Made by a program: the position numbers and the translations under genes | In this document: piece by piece, positions 16,021-24,605 of the stretch | Layout: every line of letters begins with the position of its first letter | How positions within the stretch are numbered: the first letter of the stretch is position 1 | NCBI GenBank assembly: GCA_023393475.1 | Contig: JAEWLC010000047.1 | Span: 3,881 to 67,880, forward strand | DNA from: Pseudomonadota bacterium | GTDB taxonomy: Bacteria > Pseudomonadota > Alphaproteobacteria > Rhizobiales > Devosiaceae | Reading direction: 5' to 3' | DNA length: 64,000 nucleotides | The notes under the pieces: generated by a model | Told to the model about the DNA's origin: nothing | The model's database searches: none | The model's input: only the letters and a program-made list of their open reading frames with translations

Positions 16021-16962
16021 ATGGCAGCTATCGCAAACACGTTCAGCGTTCAGGATCGCATCGGGACTTTCAAGTCCCAGATGCCGGCCACAATGGCCAA
16101 GATCGCTGCTGTGTTGATGGACGATCCGCGCGCGCCGCTCAACCTCTCGATCACTGAACTTTCGGAGCGTGCCGGCACGTCGGCCGCCAGCGTCACGCGC
16201 TTCTGTCGAATGCTGGGCTACGCCGGCTATTCGCAGCTGCGCGTCGCCATTGCCGAGGATGTCGGCCGGGGTGGAGCCCAGGCGGCCTGGATCGCCGATA
16301 TCGGCCGCTCCTTCGGGCCGCACGATCCGCCTGATGAGATCAGGAACGCGCTGCTCAACACGCACCTCAATTCGCTGCAGACCACCGCCAGCCTGCTCGA
16401 CATGCCGGCTGCCCAGCGCGTGGCCGCTGCGATCGTCCGGGCCCGCCATCTCGATGTCTACGGGGTCGGCGGCAGCGCGCTGACGGCGATGGAAACCGAG
16501 GCGCGGCTCTATCGCATCGGCATCAATGTCCACACCTGGGCCGAGGTCCATAACGGGCTGACCAGTGCCGCCATCCTCGACCACAACTGCGTGGCGATCG
16601 GGATCTCCAATACCGGCCGCACCGAAGAAACGATCCAGATGCTGACGCTGGCCAAGACTTCGGGCGCCTACACCGTCGCCATCACCGGAAACCCGGACTC
16701 GCCGCTCGCCAAGCTGGCGGACGATGTGCTGATCGCCGCCTCGCCCAACGCCTATCTCCAGCCCGCCGACCTGTCGGCCCGGCACTGCCAGCTCTTCGTC
16801 GTCGACCTGCTGTACCTGCTCATCGCGCAGTCGAATTTCGACCGCACGACGCGGCTTCTCGCCGCCTCCGGCGCCGCCGTGGCGCCCCGGCGCCGGCCGC
16901 TTCGCGGCGCGACGCTCACCCAACCCGCCGCGCGTCGTGCGTCGGCTACGTTTTCCACCTGA
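16021..16962 (+). CDS. MurR/RpiR-family transcriptional regulator
   Basis: 313 residues. The N-terminal HTH_6 domain has helix-turn-helix LSITELSERAGTSAASVTRF at about 41-60; the C-terminal SIS domain from about 125 binds a phosphosugar (GVGGSALTAMETEARLYRIG, SNTGRTEETIQML). Family members sense sugar phosphates such as MurNAc-6-P or GlcNAc-6-P and usually repress adjacent catabolic genes. The position, between a BadF-type kinase and a SIS/ABC operon, fits local control of amino-sugar use. ATG at 16021. The C-terminal 30 residues are Arg/Ala-rich and look disordered. Confidence 0.92.
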   Translation: MAAIANTFSVQDRIGTFKSQMPATMAKIAAVLMDDPRAPLNLSITELSERAGTSAASVTRFCRMLGYAGYSQLRVAIAEDVGRGGAQAAWIADIGRSFGPHDPPDEIRNALLNTHLNSLQTTASLLDMPAAQRVAAAIVRARHLDVYGVGGSALTAMETEARLYRIGINVHTWAEVHNGLTSAAILDHNCVAIGISNTGRTEETIQMLTLAKTSGAYTVAITGNPDSPLAKLADDVLIAASPNAYLQPADLSARHCQLFVVDLLYLLIAQSNFDRTTRLLAASGAAVAPRRRPLRGATLTQPAARRASATFST

Positions 16963-16973
16963 CCGAGTTGATT

Positions 16974-17723
16974 ATGACCGATTTGACCGCCCAGTATCTC
17001 AACGAAGTGCAGACTCGCCTGGCGAAGCTCGCCGAGCCGAACGCCGCCATCGACAAGGCCGTTGAGCTCTGCGCCGACGCGCTTGAGGCGGGTGGCGTCA
17101 TGCAGGCCTTCGGTACGGGGCACTCCGAGGCATTTGCGATGGAGATCGCGGGCCGCGCCGGCGGGCTGATTGCCACCAACCGCATCGCGCTGCGCGTGCT
17201 GGTGCTGCGCGGCGGCCGTCCCGCTTCGGACCTCGGCGCCGCCGAGTTCGAGCGCGATCCCGCCATCGGCGAGAACCTCCTCGCGCTGTTCCCGATCGAC
17301 AAGCGCGACATCTTCCTCATTGCCTCGAACTCGGGCGTCAACGGCTCCATCCTCGGCGTCGCGCTCGCCGCCAAGGCGCGCGGCCACAAGGTGATCGCGG
17401 TCACCAGCCTCGACCACACCATGAAGGTCACCCCCAAGCATCCGAGCGGCAAGCGCCTGAGCGAAGTCGCCGACGTGGTGATCGATAACCTTGCGCCGTT
17501 CGGCGACAGCACCATGCAGCTCGAGGGAGGCATCGGCATCGGCGCCGTCTCCTCGATCACTGCCGCCTTCATCGCGCAGCGGATCACTTTCGGCGTGGCC
17601 GAGACGATCCGCCGGCGCGGCAAGACACCGCCCGTGTTCCTTTCTGCGAACATTCCGGGCGGCGATGAGCACAACCGTGCTCTGCAGGATCTCTACGGCG
17701 ATCGGATTCGCGGGGAAGCCTAG
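16974..17723 (+). CDS. SIS-domain phosphosugar-binding protein (UPF0309-like)
   Basis: 249 residues. Sugar-isomerase fold with QAFGTGHSEAFAMEIAGRAG at about 42-61, phosphosugar-binding FLIASNSGVNGSILGVALAA and an ITSLDHTMKV-like strand (IAVTSLDHTMK). A later FGDSTMQLEGGIGIGAVSSI resembles uncharacterised UPF0309 proteins. It could isomerise, deaminate or simply bind an amino-sugar phosphate; the exact reaction is unknown. The ATG at 16974 is 11 bases after rpiR, so it is in the same transcript. A TTG six bases upstream is less likely. Confidence 0.85.
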   Translation: MTDLTAQYLNEVQTRLAKLAEPNAAIDKAVELCADALEAGGVMQAFGTGHSEAFAMEIAGRAGGLIATNRIALRVLVLRGGRPASDLGAAEFERDPAIGENLLALFPIDKRDIFLIASNSGVNGSILGVALAAKARGHKVIAVTSLDHTMKVTPKHPSGKRLSEVADVVIDNLAPFGDSTMQLEGGIGIGAVSSITAAFIAQRITFGVAETIRRRGKTPPVFLSANIPGGDEHNRALQDLYGDRIRGEA

Positions 17724-17788
17724 GCTTTCCTTGCGAACCCGCACGGCGTGGAGTGTACTAAAGTATCTACCAGGGAAGGGAACTAGGT

Positions 17789-19159
17789 ATGAAAAAGACT
17801 ATTGATCGCCGCTCATTCTTGCGCGGCACAACGGCCCTCGTGGCGGCATCGCCGTTCGCGGGCCTGCTCGGTTCGACCGGCGCTCTGGCGCAGGACGCGG
17901 CCAACCCGTTCGCCGTCGCCGAAGGTTCCGCCGTTGACGCGGTTATCTTCAACGGTGGCTACGGCATCGACTATGTCGAGTTCGCCGCCAACATCATGAA
18001 GGCCAACCACCCGAGCCTCAACATCGTCGTCTCGCCGTCGACCCAGATCGCCCAGGAGCTGCAGCCGCGCTTCCTCGGCGGCAACCCGCCGGACCTGATC
18101 GACAACTCGGGCGCCAACGCCATCGGCTTCGCCGCCATCATCGACCAGCTCGAAGACATGAACTCGGTGCTCGATGCGCCCTCGCTCGAAGGCGTCACCA
18201 TCCGTGACACCCTCGTCGGTGGCGTCGAAAAGCCCGGCACGTTCGGCGACAAGTTCATCGCACTCAACTACGTGATGACCGTCTACGGCATCTGGTACTC
18301 GGCTCAGCTGTTCGAAGACAACGGCTGGACTCCGCCGACCACCTGGGCCGAAGCCATCGAGCTGGGCAAGGCCGCCAAGGAGAAGGGCCTCTACCTCTTC
18401 GGTTGGGGCAAGGAAGCCGCTACCTACTACCGCACCACCGCAGTCGCATCGGCGATCAAGGCGGGCGGCGACGAGGTGCGTCTCGCCGTCGACAACTTCA
18501 CCCCGGGCTTCTGGTCGCATCCCGCGTTCCAGGCCGTGTTCACCGCCCTCTATGAGATCATCCAGGGCGGCATGATGAAGCCGGGTGGCGCTGGTACCCA
18601 GTTCACCGCTGCCCAGGCGCAGTGGTCGAACGACCAGTCCTTCCTGCTCTATCCGTCGGGCTCGTGGATCGAGAACGAGATGAAGCCGGCGACCAAGGAA
18701 GGCTTCCGGATGACCGGCATGCCGGAACTGGGCATCGACGCGAACGACAAGCTGCCCAAGACCGCGATCCATGCGACCGCGGGCGAGCCGTTCATCATCC
18801 CGCTCGGTGCGCTCAACCTTGCCGGTGGCAAGGAACTGCTCCGCACCATGCTCTCGAAGGAAGCGGCGACCAACTTCGCCAAGACCAAGCTCGCTCCGAC
18901 CATCGTCAAGGACACCGTCCCGGCCGATGGCTTCGGTTCGACCGCCCTGGTTTCGCAGAGCAGGCTCCTGGCCGATGCCGGCGCCGACGTGTTCACCTGG
19001 AACTCGTTCGACCTCTACGGCACCAACCAGGACGAGCTCGTCGTCTGGAACAGCTTCCTCGACGGCAAGCTCGACGTGGCCGCGTTCACCGCTGCGCTGC
19101 AGCAGATCACCGACCGCGTCTACAACGATGCCTCTGTCACGAAAGTTGAAGTGAAGTAA
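17789..19159 (+). CDS. ABC transporter sugar-binding protein (NgcE-like, N-acetylglucosamine type)
   Basis: 456-residue family-1 extracellular solute-binding protein. The N-terminus MKKTIDRRSFLRGTTALVAA carries a twin-arginine-like motif (RRSFL), with cleavage likely after GALAQ, so Tat export is plausible. The mature part has family landmarks: IVVSPSTQIAQELQPRFLGG, ALNYVMTVYGIWYSAQLFED and WNSFLDGKLDVAAF. The pattern resembles NgcE proteins of N-acetylglucosamine/diacetylchitobiose importers. Ribosome site AGGGAAGGG upstream of the ATG at 17789. It overlaps the fused permease gene by one base (TAATG). Substrate is inferred from family resemblance and the kinase/MurQ neighbours. Confidence 0.88.
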   Translation: MKKTIDRRSFLRGTTALVAASPFAGLLGSTGALAQDAANPFAVAEGSAVDAVIFNGGYGIDYVEFAANIMKANHPSLNIVVSPSTQIAQELQPRFLGGNPPDLIDNSGANAIGFAAIIDQLEDMNSVLDAPSLEGVTIRDTLVGGVEKPGTFGDKFIALNYVMTVYGIWYSAQLFEDNGWTPPTTWAEAIELGKAAKEKGLYLFGWGKEAATYYRTTAVASAIKAGGDEVRLAVDNFTPGFWSHPAFQAVFTALYEIIQGGMMKPGGAGTQFTAAQAQWSNDQSFLLYPSGSWIENEMKPATKEGFRMTGMPELGIDANDKLPKTAIHATAGEPFIIPLGALNLAGGKELLRTMLSKEAATNFAKTKLAPTIVKDTVPADGFGSTALVSQSRLLADAGADVFTWNSFDLYGTNQDELVVWNSFLDGKLDVAAFTAALQQITDRVYNDASVTKVEVK

Positions 19160-21045
19160 TGGACAGCACGATGGCGAGAGCGCCGGCCACGACAACCCGC
19201 CGGTGGAAATTGCCGAGCTTCGACAGGGCCAGCTTCGCGCTGGTCTTCCTCGGGCTCCCTCTGGCGGTTTACGTGGTCTTCGTGATCTCGCCATTCGTGC
19301 AGGCCTTCTACTACTCGATGACTGATTGGTCAGGCTTCTCGAAGGGTATGAACTTCGTGGGCCTGGCCAATTACTGGGCCCTCCTCGAGGACCCGGTCTT
19401 CACCAAGGCGGTCTACAACAGCATCGTGCTGGTGCTGATCCTGCCGCCGCTGGTGATCGTGCTGGCGTTGACGCTGGCAACGCTGGTGACCATCGGCGGT
19501 TCGACCCAGGGAGAGATCCAGGGGCTCAAGAACTCCGGCATCTACCGCGTCATCTCCTTCTTCCCCTACACCGTGCCCGCCATCGTCATCGGCATCCTCT
19601 GGGCGCAGATGTACGACCCGTCCAGCGGCCTGCTGAACGGCATCCTCACGGCCCTGGGGTTCGATTTCTTCAAGTCCTTCGCCTGGCTCGGCGACGAGCG
19701 CACCGCCATGGGCGCCTCGATCTTCGTCATCGCCTGGTCGATGGTCGGCTTCTACATGGTGCTGTTCATCGCCGCGATCAAAGGCATTCCGGCAGAAGTC
19801 TATGAGGCCGCGCGCGTCGATGGCGCCGGCCGGCTACGTACCGCCTTCTCGGTCACCGTGCCGATGATCCGTGACAACATCCGCACCGCCTATGTCTATC
19901 TCGGCATCCTCGCGCTCGACGCCTTCGTCTACATGCAGGCGCTCAATCCCTCGGGCGGCCCGGCCAATTCCACGGTCGTCATCAGCCAGCACCTGCTGAA
20001 CACCGCCTTCAAGAAGGGCAAGTTCGGCTACGCGACCTCCATGGGTGCGGCGCTGGCCCTCATCACGCTGGTCTTCGCCGCGATCGTCTTCTTCGTCTTC
20101 TGGTGGACCGGCCGGCCGAAGAAATCGGAACCGGTTTCGGCGACTGTCGTCGCGCCTGTCGTCACGGCGCCGAAGAAGCCTGTCGCCGTCGCTCACGCTG
20201 CACCGCGCAAGACCATCTGGACCGACAAGACCGTCTCGACCATCTCGCATATCGCGCTCATCGCCTGGGCGGTGATCATCTGCGCCCCGCTCCTCTGGGT
20301 GCTGATGAGCTCGTTCAAGACCACGGCGCAGATCTTCCAGTCGCCGTTCATGCTGCCCACCAGCCTGAACTTCGACAACTACATCTCGGCCTGGACCACG
20401 GCCTCGATCGGCACCTATTTCTTCAACACGGTGATCGTCGTCGGCTTCTCGCTGGTGATCGTCATGCTGCTCGGCGCCATGTGCGCCTATTACCTCGCGC
20501 GCTACGAGTTCAGGGGCAGCAAGATCATCTACTACCTGATGCTCGCGGGCCTCACCTTCCCGATCTTCCTCGCCGTGGTGCCGCTGTTCCAGACGCTGCG
20601 CGGCTTCGGGCTGCTCAACACCTTCCCGGGCCTCATCATCACCTACGTGGCCTTCGCGCTGCCGTTCACGGTGTTCTTCCTCTTCGCCTTCTTCCGCACC
20701 CTGCCGCAGGAAGTCGCCGAGGCGGCCATGATCGACGGCGCCAGCCACTGGCGCATCTTCTTCACCATCATGCTGCCGATGGCGAAGCCGGGCATGGCCT
20801 CGGTGGCGATCTTCAACTTCCTCGGCCTCTGGAACCAGTTCCTGCTGCCGATCGCGCTCAACACCAACACCAAGAACTACGTGCTGAGCCAGGGCATGGC
20901 GTCCTTCGCCTCGCAGGCGGGCTATGCCGTGAACTTCGGTGCGCTGTTTGCGGCCGTGGTGATCACCGTGCTGCCGGTGCTCGTGACCTACGTCATCTTC
21001 CAGCGCCAGCTGACCGGCTCGGTCTCGCAGGGCCTGCTGAAGTAG
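19159..21045 (+). CDS. fused two-domain ABC sugar permease (NgcF-NgcG-like)
   Basis: One 628-residue frame encodes two complete permeases that are normally separate MalF- and MalG-type subunits. Half 1 (about 1-318) has six helices and EAA loop EVYEAARVDGAGRLRTAFSV near 214-236. A polar Pro/Ala/Lys-rich linker (PKKSEPVSATVVAPVVTAP and onward, about 318-355) joins half 2, with its own six helices and EAA loop EVAEAAMIDGASHWRIFFTI near 518-541. There is no stop or plausible restart between them. No ATP-binding subunit is encoded nearby, so a shared MsiK-like ATPase elsewhere is expected. The linker must be cytoplasmic for both EAA loops to reach the ATPase dimer. Confidence 0.92.
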   Translation: MDSTMARAPATTTRRWKLPSFDRASFALVFLGLPLAVYVVFVISPFVQAFYYSMTDWSGFSKGMNFVGLANYWALLEDPVFTKAVYNSIVLVLILPPLVIVLALTLATLVTIGGSTQGEIQGLKNSGIYRVISFFPYTVPAIVIGILWAQMYDPSSGLLNGILTALGFDFFKSFAWLGDERTAMGASIFVIAWSMVGFYMVLFIAAIKGIPAEVYEAARVDGAGRLRTAFSVTVPMIRDNIRTAYVYLGILALDAFVYMQALNPSGGPANSTVVISQHLLNTAFKKGKFGYATSMGAALALITLVFAAIVFFVFWWTGRPKKSEPVSATVVAPVVTAPKKPVAVAHAAPRKTIWTDKTVSTISHIALIAWAVIICAPLLWVLMSSFKTTAQIFQSPFMLPTSLNFDNYISAWTTASIGTYFFNTVIVVGFSLVIVMLLGAMCAYYLARYEFRGSKIIYYLMLAGLTFPIFLAVVPLFQTLRGFGLLNTFPGLIITYVAFALPFTVFFLFAFFRTLPQEVAEAAMIDGASHWRIFFTIMLPMAKPGMASVAIFNFLGLWNQFLLPIALNTNTKNYVLSQGMASFASQAGYAVNFGALFAAVVITVLPVLVTYVIFQRQLTGSVSQGLLK

Positions 21046-21072
21046 GTAGTGCCAATGGCATGAGAATGGCTG

Positions 21073-21094
21073 GGGCGTCCCGAAAGGGGCGCCC
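21073..21094. terminator. hairpin between the convergent permease and murQ genes
   Basis: GGGCGTCCC (21073-21081), GAAA tetraloop, GGGGCGCCC (21086-21094): nine pairs with one G-T wobble. It lies 27 bases after the permease stop and touches the murQ stop, so it probably serves both directions, although the U-tract is weak. Confidence 0.7.
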
Positions 21095-22020
21095 TATTCG
21101 TTTCTGAGGGCTTCGCGCAGGTGGCCGCCGGAGATGACCAACGCGGTGCGGGCCTCGTTGACGCTCTGGCCGGTGAGCACCATCAGGATGGCGACCTTCA
21201 TGTCGTTGCCCGCCGCCTCGAGCGCCGCTTCCGCAGCTTCCGCCGTGCAGTCGGTCGCCTGCATGACGACGCGCACCGCACGGGCGACGAGCTTCTTGTT
21301 GGTCGCCTGCATGTCGACCATCAGGTTCTGGAAGGTCTTGCCGATGCGGACCATGCTGGCCGTCGACAGCATGTTGAGCACCAGCTTCTGCGCCGTACCG
21401 GACTTCATCCGTGTGGAGCCAGTCACCACTTCGGGGCCGACGACCGGGGCGATCGAGACCTGCGCCATCCGCGCGATCGGCGAATCGGGATTGCAGGTGA
21501 GCGCGACAGTTGCCGCCCCGACCTTGGCGGCGTGCTCGAGCGCGCCGATCACGTAGGGCGTCCGCCCGCTGGCGGCGATGCCGACAACCACGTCGCGGGC
21601 GTCGATGGAGATGGCGGCGAGGTCTCCGGCGCCCTGCGCCACGTCGTCCTCAGCCCCTTCGACGGCCTTGAGCAGCGCCCCCGGCCCGCCGGCGATGATG
21701 CCGACCACCATGCCCGGCGGCACGCCGTAGGTGGGCGGACATTCCGACGCGTCGAGCACCCCGAGCCGCCCGCTGGTGCCGGCGCCGATATAGACGAGCC
21801 GGCCACCCGCTTCGAAGGCGGCAACGATCAGCTCCACCGCCGCCGCCACCTGCGGCAGCACCTTGCCCACGGCCTCGGGCACACCCCGGTCCTCGGCATT
21901 GATCAACGCGACGATCTCTGCTGCCGGCATGAGATCGATATCCATGCTGCGCGGATTGCGCCCTTCGGAGATCAAGTGGTTGAGATCGGACAGGATCGCA
22001 TCCTGATCAGCGGTGGCCAT
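21094..22020 (-). CDS. murQ: N-acetylmuramic acid 6-phosphate etherase
   Basis: 308 residues. Cleaves the lactyl ether of MurNAc-6-phosphate to GlcNAc-6-phosphate and D-lactate during peptidoglycan recycling. Characteristic runs: RNPRSMDIDLMPAAEIVALI near the N-terminus, SIS signature YIGAGTSGRLGVLDASECPP containing the catalytic Glu, VGIAASGRTPYVIGALEHA, and VVTGSTRMKSGTAQKLVLNM. The ATG at 22020 gives the standard start; an in-frame upstream extension has no family match. It converges on the amino-sugar transporter operon. With the BadF-type kinase it makes a MurNAc/GlcNAc salvage route plausible. nagA and nagB are not in the window. Confidence 0.95.
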   Translation of the reverse strand: MATADQDAILSDLNHLISEGRNPRSMDIDLMPAAEIVALINAEDRGVPEAVGKVLPQVAAAVELIVAAFEAGGRLVYIGAGTSGRLGVLDASECPPTYGVPPGMVVGIIAGGPGALLKAVEGAEDDVAQGAGDLAAISIDARDVVVGIAASGRTPYVIGALEHAAKVGAATVALTCNPDSPIARMAQVSIAPVVGPEVVTGSTRMKSGTAQKLVLNMLSTASMVRIGKTFQNLMVDMQATNKKLVARAVRVVMQATDCTAEAAEAALEAAGNDMKVAILMVLTGQSVNEARTALVISGGHLREALRNE

Positions 22021-22612
22021 GCGGAGGTTCCTCGTCACCAGCCCCTGGCGGCGCACCGGTGCTGGGTCATTTCGAATGGCTGAGGGCGCTAGGCATCCGC
22101 TACGCCATTGATTGCACACGCCTGAGAGAATCGTGTGTAGCAGTCGTGCGAGGCTCGACCAAGGCCCCTGGCGCGCTCTGACGGATAGGCGACGCGGTGT
22201 ATCGGAGGACGGCTCTCGTAGACGACCGCTCTCGGCGATTACCGAGCGACGGGCCTTCGGAGCCTCCCACTACAGCGCGATGTTCAACAAGCCATGCATG
22301 CTGCCGTCCGAAGGCCAGACGGGCTGGGGGAAGGCCGCCGCGACGCCAGGATATTGGGACGAAACGATTGGGACTGGGACGCGAAACCATTCTCGCATGG
22401 ACACGTGCGTAATATCTGTGGCTGGGAGATTTTAAGCGCCAGCGATGCGCAGGCTCGTAGCGGCGCCATCCTTGTTCTGCCGATGGGACCGGCAGGATTG
22501 CGCTGTACCCCAGGCAGTCGCTGCAAACGCCCGATGAGACGCGGGAGAAGAACTCGCCGCGCCCCACCAACCACGATGAGCAAGGATACTAGAACCATCG
22601 TCGGAGGCTGAC
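22021..22612. other. long intergenic region, no gene seen
   Basis: 592 bases between divergent murQ and the HWE kinase. Short open frames on both strands have no family character or ribosome sites, and base composition is more mixed than in the flanking genes. It should hold promoters for both genes. A GGAGG ribosome site closes it just before the ATG at 22613. I see no convincing palindrome or RNA structure. Confidence 0.5.
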
Positions 22613-24166
22613 ATGGTCACGCCACTCGAAGAACCCGTTCCTGACGACGGCCTGCGGCTTAGGCTGCTGCAGAGCGAAAAGCACATTCTCAGCCAGGTGG
22701 CCGCCGGCGTTGCCCTTCCCGATGTGCTCAAGGAACTGATCATCGCTGTCGAGGCCGAAACCGATGGGCAGATGTGGGGTTCCATCCTGCTGGTCGACGA
22801 GGAGGGCAAGCACCTCCAGCTCGGGGCCGCCCCGCATCTTCCCGAGGCGTTCAACCGGGCCGTGGATGGACTAGCCATCGCCGAGGGCGCGGGCTCGTGC
22901 GGGACCGCGGCGCATCGCGGCACGGCCGTCTTCGTCACCGACATCGCCACGGACCCGCTCTGGGCCCAGTTCTTGCCCCAGACGCTGCCGCACGGGCTAC
23001 GCGCTTGCTGGTCTATCCCGATCCGGGGCGCCGACGGGCGGCTGCTGGGCACCTTCGGCAACTACTACCGCCAGCAGCGAAGCCCGACGCAGCACGACCT
23101 TGAAGTTATCGCCTTCGTCACCCAAACCGCCGCCGTCGCCATAGAGCGGCACAGGTTCGACCGGGCACTGACCGAGAGCGAGGAGCGATTCCGTACCCTG
23201 GTCGGCGTCAGCCCGCAGATGGTGTGGCTGCGAGGGGCGGAGGGGGAGTTCACCTACTGCAATCGCTTCTGGCAGGAGTTCACCGGCCTGGACCTCGATC
23301 AGACGCGGCAGGGCGGCTGGCTCGACGCAGTCCACCCCTCCGATCGCAGCCACGCCGCCGAATGGTGGGCAAACGCGACGACCGACGCGCAATCCGTCGA
23401 GAGCGAGATCCGCTTCCGGCGCGCCGGTGACGCTGCCTATCGATATTTCGTCGTGCGCGGCACCTGTATCCCCGACAGCAAGGATTCCGGCGCTCGCTGG
23501 ATTGGCGTTGGGCTCGACATTCACGAGCGGAAGCAGGCGGAGGAGGCACGCGAGCTCCTCACCCGGGAACTGTCTCACCGCATCAAGAACATATTCGCGG
23601 TGGTCACCAGCCTCGCCAGTCTCGCCTCGCGACGCCATCTGGAAGCGCAGGGCTTTGTCGGAGAATTCCGCGCGCGCCTGCTCGCCTTGTCGACCGCCAG
23701 CGAATACGTGGTCCGTCCCAGGCACGGACTCACCCCGGAACCCGGCTCGGACGAAAGCACCGTGCTCGGCCTCGTCGACGAACTCCTCGCGCCCTACACC
23801 ACCGATCTCGACAAACTGTTCGAGTTCTCGGGCGACGACATGTCGCTTGGCGAAAGCGCGGCCACGGCATTGGCGCTCTCCATCCACGAACTCGCAACCA
23901 ACGCCGTGAAGTACGGCGCGTTGTCATCCGAGGGCGGGCATGTCCGCATCGAGGGTAGCCGCGTCGGCGACCTCTACCGGCTGACCTGGAGTGAGGTGGG
24001 GGGACCAACAATAACGGGCAAACCGGATCGCCGCGGCTTTGGTACCGAATTGGCCGCCCGCTTCATCGAGGGGCACCTGGGCGGGACCATCGAGTACGAC
24101 TGGGCTGCAACGGGCCTCAACGTCCGGCTGAGCGTGCCACTCGCGAGCCTGATCCGCGGTGCATAG
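22613..24166 (+). CDS. HWE-family sensor histidine kinase with GAF and PAS domains
   Basis: 517-residue soluble kinase. GAF domain at about 20-180 (MWGSILLVDEEGKHLQLGAA, GSCGTAAHRGTAVFVTDIA), PAS/PAC at about 188-310 (SEERFRTLVGVSPQMVWLRG, GVGLDIHERKQAEE), then the HWE kinase core. The phosphoacceptor is His322 in RELSHRIKNIFAVVTSLA; the N box HELATNAVKYGALS and the W-x-E motif in LTWSEVGG give the HWE name. Such kinases are common in alphaproteobacteria for light, redox or general-stress sensing, often through PhyR-type or single-domain regulators. No regulator is adjacent, so it is an orphan. No transmembrane segment. Confidence 0.92.
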   Translation: MVTPLEEPVPDDGLRLRLLQSEKHILSQVAAGVALPDVLKELIIAVEAETDGQMWGSILLVDEEGKHLQLGAAPHLPEAFNRAVDGLAIAEGAGSCGTAAHRGTAVFVTDIATDPLWAQFLPQTLPHGLRACWSIPIRGADGRLLGTFGNYYRQQRSPTQHDLEVIAFVTQTAAVAIERHRFDRALTESEERFRTLVGVSPQMVWLRGAEGEFTYCNRFWQEFTGLDLDQTRQGGWLDAVHPSDRSHAAEWWANATTDAQSVESEIRFRRAGDAAYRYFVVRGTCIPDSKDSGARWIGVGLDIHERKQAEEARELLTRELSHRIKNIFAVVTSLASLASRRHLEAQGFVGEFRARLLALSTASEYVVRPRHGLTPEPGSDESTVLGLVDELLAPYTTDLDKLFEFSGDDMSLGESAATALALSIHELATNAVKYGALSSEGGHVRIEGSRVGDLYRLTWSEVGGPTITGKPDRRGFGTELAARFIEGHLGGTIEYDWAATGLNVRLSVPLASLIRGA

Positions 24167-24194
24167 TCCCGGAGGCCCGACGTATTCGGAGTGC

Positions 24195-24269
<75 letters not shown>

Positions 24270-24438
24270 ACGCGCGCGTTCCTACACGCTTCACCATATC
24301 GACGCAACCAATCGGAAATCGCCGCAGTTAGGCGCTTGAACAGGCAGGGCACCGAGTCTATAACGCGCCTCGCAGCCGCTGGCCGCCTGCCGGAGCATCC
24401 CGATGTTTCGGCGCCTGATGGGCCCAGCAGCACACTGA

Positions 24439-24515
24439 CGGAGTATAGCGCAGCCTGGTAGCGCACCTGCTTCGGGAGCAGGGGGTCGAGTGTTCGAATC
24501 ACTCTACTCCGACCA
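24439..24515 (+). tRNA. tRNA-Pro (anticodon CGG)
   Basis: Acceptor CGGAGTA/TACTCCG, D arm AGCGCAGCCTGGTAGCGC, anticodon loop TTCGGGA giving CGG within stem CCTGC/GCAGG, T arm GAGTGTTCGAATCACTC, discriminator A and an encoded CCA at 24513-24515. It reads CCG codons, frequent in this GC-rich DNA. A strong terminator follows directly. Confidence 0.95.
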
Positions 24516-24518
24516 ATC

Positions 24519-24549
24519 AACCCCGGTGCCTAGCGGTGCCGGGGTTTTT
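24519..24549 (+). terminator. rho-independent terminator of tRNA-Pro
   Basis: AACCCCGGTGCC, loop TAGC, GGTGCCGGGGTT, followed by a five-T run (24545-24549). A 12-bp stem with two wobble pairs, starting four bases after the tRNA. Confidence 0.92.
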
Positions 24550-24605
24550 GCTTGTCTCGCCTGGCTTTCGCGGGGAGCCCACCGGCCCACGGCGTCGCTC
24601 GAAAG

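Noticed and set aside
22021..22612. Small genes in the murQ / HWE-kinase gap
   Set aside because: Short frames on both strands lack ribosome sites, conserved motifs and coding-like third-position bias.
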